Positions 60,444 through 64,000 of a stretch of DNA of 64,000 nucleotides are shown piece by piece. The notes below the pieces were generated by a model, which saw only the letters and a list, made by a program, of their open reading frames with translations, was not told where the DNA came from and ran no database searches. Made by a program: the position numbers and the translations under genes. The stretch comes from Riptortus pedestris (lineage: Eukaryota > Arthropoda > Insecta > Hemiptera > Alydidae): contig CM032228.1 of assembly GCA_019009955.1 (NCBI GenBank), positions 6,764,001 to 6,828,000 of the forward strand, written 5' to 3'. Every line of letters begins with the position of its first letter. The first letter of the stretch is position 1.

Positions 60444-61186
60444 TAGGGATCTTGCGATACTGGATTCGATCCGATATCTGGTATCGATACTCCGATAATA
60501 TCGCATTAAAAGTATCGATACCAAAGGTATCGGTATCGAAACACCTCTGATTATTAAGTCAGGTTTTTTAGAAAAAAAATTGTGATTTATTACTGTTATA
60601 AAACGTCAGTTTTATCTCTTTAAAAACGTTTTCTTGTTTCTTAAAATAAAAAAAAAAAAATTTTTTTGTTTCATTATGGAAATTGATGAAGAATGTAGGT
60701 AATCCTCAATTGGCGGTCATCCTTTATCCCCTGCCTTTGAAATATCGTACTACGACATAATTTGATTTATTACTCATTATCATGTATTTTATTTACTTTA
60801 AATTTGAAATTTTTATTAGTTTACTTTTAATATAATTAGTTGATATTAAATTATCAAACGTTCGATACTGTTGGTTATTTTGTGATCAATATTTCCAATC
60901 AAATGTACCGGGTCCTGGGAAAACAGCTGGGAACAGAGAGCACTCTGGCGGGGATTTTTGTAATCCATCACAACATGTTATCTTGAGTTGTAGCTGTTTT
61001 TTTTTCAAATAGAGGTTTTTATCCAAAGTCATCTGTTTAATCATTTTCCCAAACCCTTCAAATACCGATACTCATCTTTTTGTTGCGATACCGTTGAAAT
61101 ATCGGAAGCAAAGTATCGATACCAATACTAGTATCGAAACAAATGTATCGATACCTACCCATATCGGTAGTATCGCAACGTCCCTA
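60444..61186. mobile_element. hAT-like non-autonomous transposon
   Basis: Inverted ends: left TAGGGATCTTGCGATACTGG; the right, reverse-complemented, is TAGGGACGTTGCGATACTAC. Both are followed by repeated 'tatcgatac' motifs (subterminal clusters at 60470-60540 and 61070-61175). It is flanked by 'attctgcc' (60436-60443) and 'gttctgcc' (61187-61194), an 8-bp duplication with one mismatch. TAGGG-type ends and an 8-bp duplication indicate hAT. No transposase frame seen in the 743 bp. Confidence 0.8.
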
Positions 61187-61640
61187 GTTCTGCCGCTTCG
61201 CTGCCGACATCATATTGGTCTATGTTTACATGTTACTTGATGCTTATACTTTTAAATATGCAGTGTTATTCTCAGGAATGCGAATTTGTTTAATTATTGT
61301 AAATAAATGGTTTAAAAAGATGAACGCTGGGGAGGTGTACCCAGGTATTTCTGATATATATTAAATGTGCTTCGTTAATATATGAATATGCATTTTAGAA
61401 TCGAGAGATACAAAAGAGTATTTTAATGGCGGTTATGACGTACCTAAATCAGCTGTCACCGGTGGGCTTTTCCTGCATCAAGGGAAAGGAACTTATATTC
61501 ATACATGGTTTGGAAGACAGAATAATTTCTATGTATATAAATTATACGATCCATTACGTCATAAAAAAAATAAAACTACATGCACAGGAGACGGGAAATA
61601 TACAAATATAGAGGACAGTAAAGCATTACTTAACAAATAA
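61187..61640. other. no gene recognised
   Basis: Unassigned; a 61-codon open frame at 61426 runs into family B sequence and is not supported. Confidence 0.4.
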
Positions 61641-61795
61641 TTGTATAATTAACAAATCCACAGCAACTACGGGTATAAACTCTAAACACTGGGACAAGGA
61701 AATGTAAAAATACTGTTTAAAATAAAGCCTTGCCAAAAAAATAGCACCATCATTTATCCTCATATAAATTCCCGGGCGAAACCAGGAACCTAATG
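61641..61795 (+). repeat. family B 3' end
   Basis: 'aaatccacagcaactacggg', 'ctaaacactgggacaag', 'ataaagccttgccaaaaa', 'attcccgggcgaaaccagg'. Truncated before CTAG and joined to family A. Confidence 0.65.
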
Positions 61796-62102
61796 CGTCG
61801 GATCGAAAAATTGTATGGAACCAATCTTATTGCAAATGTAATGTACTATAAATGTTGTTATGTACTTATTTTTACATTCTTGATCATTAACCAAGATATT
61901 TGCATTTTATAGTTTTCGGTGTTCGGTAACCCCCCCCCCTCCTACTCATGTTATATTAACAATAAGCTGTTATATTATTGGGCACTTTATTTGAAGCCTA
62001 AATACTAAATATTGTTTTCATTGAACTTTTATGTCTTGAGATAAACGTAAGCACGAGGGAAATCTGCTTAGTTTACGCAGCCCCTGCGTGACGGACTTTT
62101 TT
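61796..62102 (-). repeat. family A right part, reverse
   Basis: 'gcgtcggatcgaaaaattg', 'cttgatcattaaccaagat', poly-C 61930, 'gaaatctgcttagtttacgc' and 'cccctgcgtgacggactttt'. Confidence 0.7.
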
Positions 62103-62257
62103 TTTGTTGTTTGTTATTTTTGAGCATATCTGGTTTGCTTGATCTCATTTAAATAAAGAATAATTAATATTAATTCCTCCTCCATGATTATTAGCTATAT
62201 AAATATTTGTAGGGACGAACAGAATTGGGCGTTATAAGGGAGGCATAAAATGAAAAA

Positions 62258-62648
62258 AAAAGTCAGTCACGCAGGGGCAGCGTAAACTAAACAGATTTCC
62301 CACGTGAAGTTTTACAATAGCGAAATTTCACGAGAGTCGAGCAATTAAGGAAACGGCAGAACTAGCTTTTGGCGGGGAACTCACCCGTCCGTTAGCCGCC
62401 CAGATTTAATAAAAATGCAAATATCTCGGTTAATATTCAAGATAGAGAAAACATGTATATAACAATATTTATAGTACATTTAATTTGCAATAAGATTGAT
62501 TCTGTACAATTTTTCGATCCGACGTATAGTAACGGAGATATTTCGAAAATCCTCCCCTCTATTTCAGCCTATAACGAACTTAAAAAAACGACTAAATATC
62601 GAGTTTGTCAACGCTCAAACAAAAATTGCGCCCGATATAGCGGTAACA

Positions 62649-62717
<69 letters not shown>

Positions 62718-63970
62718 TAGCTCAAATACCCGGCTTCGCCCGGGAATTCATTTGAGGCTGAATGGTGATGGTGTTTTTTAGAAGGCTTTACATTGCACAA
62801 TATTTTGACATTTACCCGTCTCAGTGTTTAGGATTGATACCCGTCGTTGCCGTGAATTTGCTAATAATAGAATTATTTGTTCGATAATTCTTCACAGTCT
62901 TCGATATTTTTATATTTCCCTTCTCTTATACATGTAAATATGGTGAATTTTTATTTCAGGCCTCCCTTATAACCCCCCTCCCGTTCGAACCTAAAAATTT
63001 TAATGTAACTTATAATCATGGAAGAATTAATGCTAATTGACATACCGAGTTTTGTTAAGTTCGGTTCAGCCGTTAGTGCCCGCTAAAGTTTTAACGTATA
63101 ACTCATTTATACTTAGGTATACGACAAAAGTGTATATAACAAAAGTTACTCCAAATAACAAAATAAACAACTTTTGTTATGTTTATATTTGCGTAAAAAC
63201 CAATAGGAAACGAAATATTGCTATTTTTAATTTCAGGCTTCCCTTATAACCCCCACTCCTGCCCGTACATAGAAATGTTGGTATGGCTTATAATAATGAA
63301 GGCCTCACTGCCAATACACATACCGAATTTTATTTAGTTCGGTTGAGTCTTTTTTGGCAAATAATATTGTTGACTCCCGCTATAATTTATAGCGTATAAC
63401 GCATTTAAACTTCGGTATACGACAAAAGTGTATATAACAAAAGTTACTCTAAATAACAAAATAAACAACCTTTGTTATGTGCATATTTGGTGAAAAACCA
63501 ATAGAAAACGAAATATCGCTATTTTTAATTTCAGGCTTCCCTTATAACCCCCACTCCTGTTCGTCTCAGAGAAAATTAATATAGCCTAAAGTCTAAGTTG
63601 GGTTAGTAGTAATATACATACCAAGTTTCATAAAATTCGGTTCAGCCGTTTATGCGTGAAAAGGTAACAAACAAACAAACAAACATACACGAAAGAAACA
63701 AAATGCAGATATGGTGTCTATGACATGTGAAACGAAAAGTTATCGTGAAATTTCGCGAAAAAAATCAATGTACAGACAGAGGTTACAATTTTATATATAT
63801 AGATATATATAGATATAACACACACACACACACACACACACAGTTTTGAGCGGACCTCATTTTCGTCATCTACTAGGTAGGATCGATGGACATTTGAAGA
63901 AAAATTTCGAAAATTCCGTCATGAGTACAACCTCAATAGCTGATTTCCCTGAAGGGAAATCTGCTAAAAA
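62258..63970 (+). mobile_element. family A copy with a family B copy inside its microsatellite
   Basis: Left half 62258-62651 ('agtcagtcacgcaggggcag', 'gcaaatatctcggttaatattc', 'gatatagcggtaacagac'), (TA)n 62652-62715, then family B 62716-63796. A's right half resumes at 63797-63970: (CA)n at 63819-63841, 'gcggacctcattttcgtc', 'ggatcgatggacatttgaag', 3' hairpin 'gatttccctgaagggaaatc' and CTAAAAA. Confidence 0.8.
62716..63796 (-). mobile_element. family B, complete copy, reverse, nested
   Basis: Opens 'ACTAGctcaaatacccggc' and closes 'gaggttacaattttatatat'. Units are marked by 'ataacccccctcc' near 62970, 'ataacccccactcc' near 63246 and 63545. Its flanks on both sides are the TA-rich centre of family A. 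Confidence 0.8.
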
Positions 63971-64000
63971 CGCCGTATTTCGATACGTATTCGTTTTTCT

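Overview
This is a gene-poor, AT-rich stretch of nuclear DNA from a non-vertebrate animal. The reasons are spliced exons of metazoan-type genes, a tRNA-derived SINE family, several cut-and-paste transposon families and abundant Helitron-like repeats. I cannot name the species. The peroxiredoxin-5 and ankyrin peptides would suit a mollusc or another lophotrochozoan, but that is only an impression. There is no bacterial-style gene organisation, and the long open frames are products of satellite repeats.

Only two genes are supported. (1) The 5' end of a peroxiredoxin-5 gene (PRDX5) lies on the minus strand. Its first coding exon is 7340-7438 and its second is 3275-3409, which carries the peroxidatic cysteine. 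The remaining exons must lie beyond the left edge. (2) An ankyrin-repeat gene lies on the plus strand, with two exons at 50536-50740 and 53939-54057 that join in phase. Its introns and flanks hold three minisatellites with units of 32, 153 and 43 bp, which together fill about 8.5 kb.

Almost everything else is repeats. Four kinds recur. Family A has a hairpin at each end, a 12-base subterminal inverted repeat and a central TA microsatellite, which is Helentron/HINE-like architecture. Family B ends in a GC hairpin followed by CTAG next to TA repeats, which is Helitron-like, and its body is a tandem array of units of about 298 bp. A SINE family has a B box. Family C is an inverted pair near 20.5 and 23.1 kb. 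Single copies include a piggyBac-type MITE in a SINE (2004-2429), a Merlin/ISXO2-type element with a broken transposase (26069-26734), a hAT-type element with an 8-bp target duplication (60444-61186) and a foldback hairpin element with a 12-bp target duplication (35384-35668).

Layout: 0-7.5 kb PRDX5 with SINEs; 7.5-15.4 kb family A copies and a 29-bp minisatellite; 15.4-19.1 kb degraded B copies inside A; 19-26 kb A and C copies; 26-28.3 kb Merlin and a B array; 28.3-30.5 kb a GC-richer unidentified segment, a 46/47-bp minisatellite and a roughly 0.9-kb GA array; 30.5-41 kb many A copies; 41-49 kb nested A, SINE and B copies with a large inverted B pair; 49.5-59.2 kb the ankyrin gene and its satellites; 59-64 kb B monomers, the hAT element, and an A copy split by a B copy.
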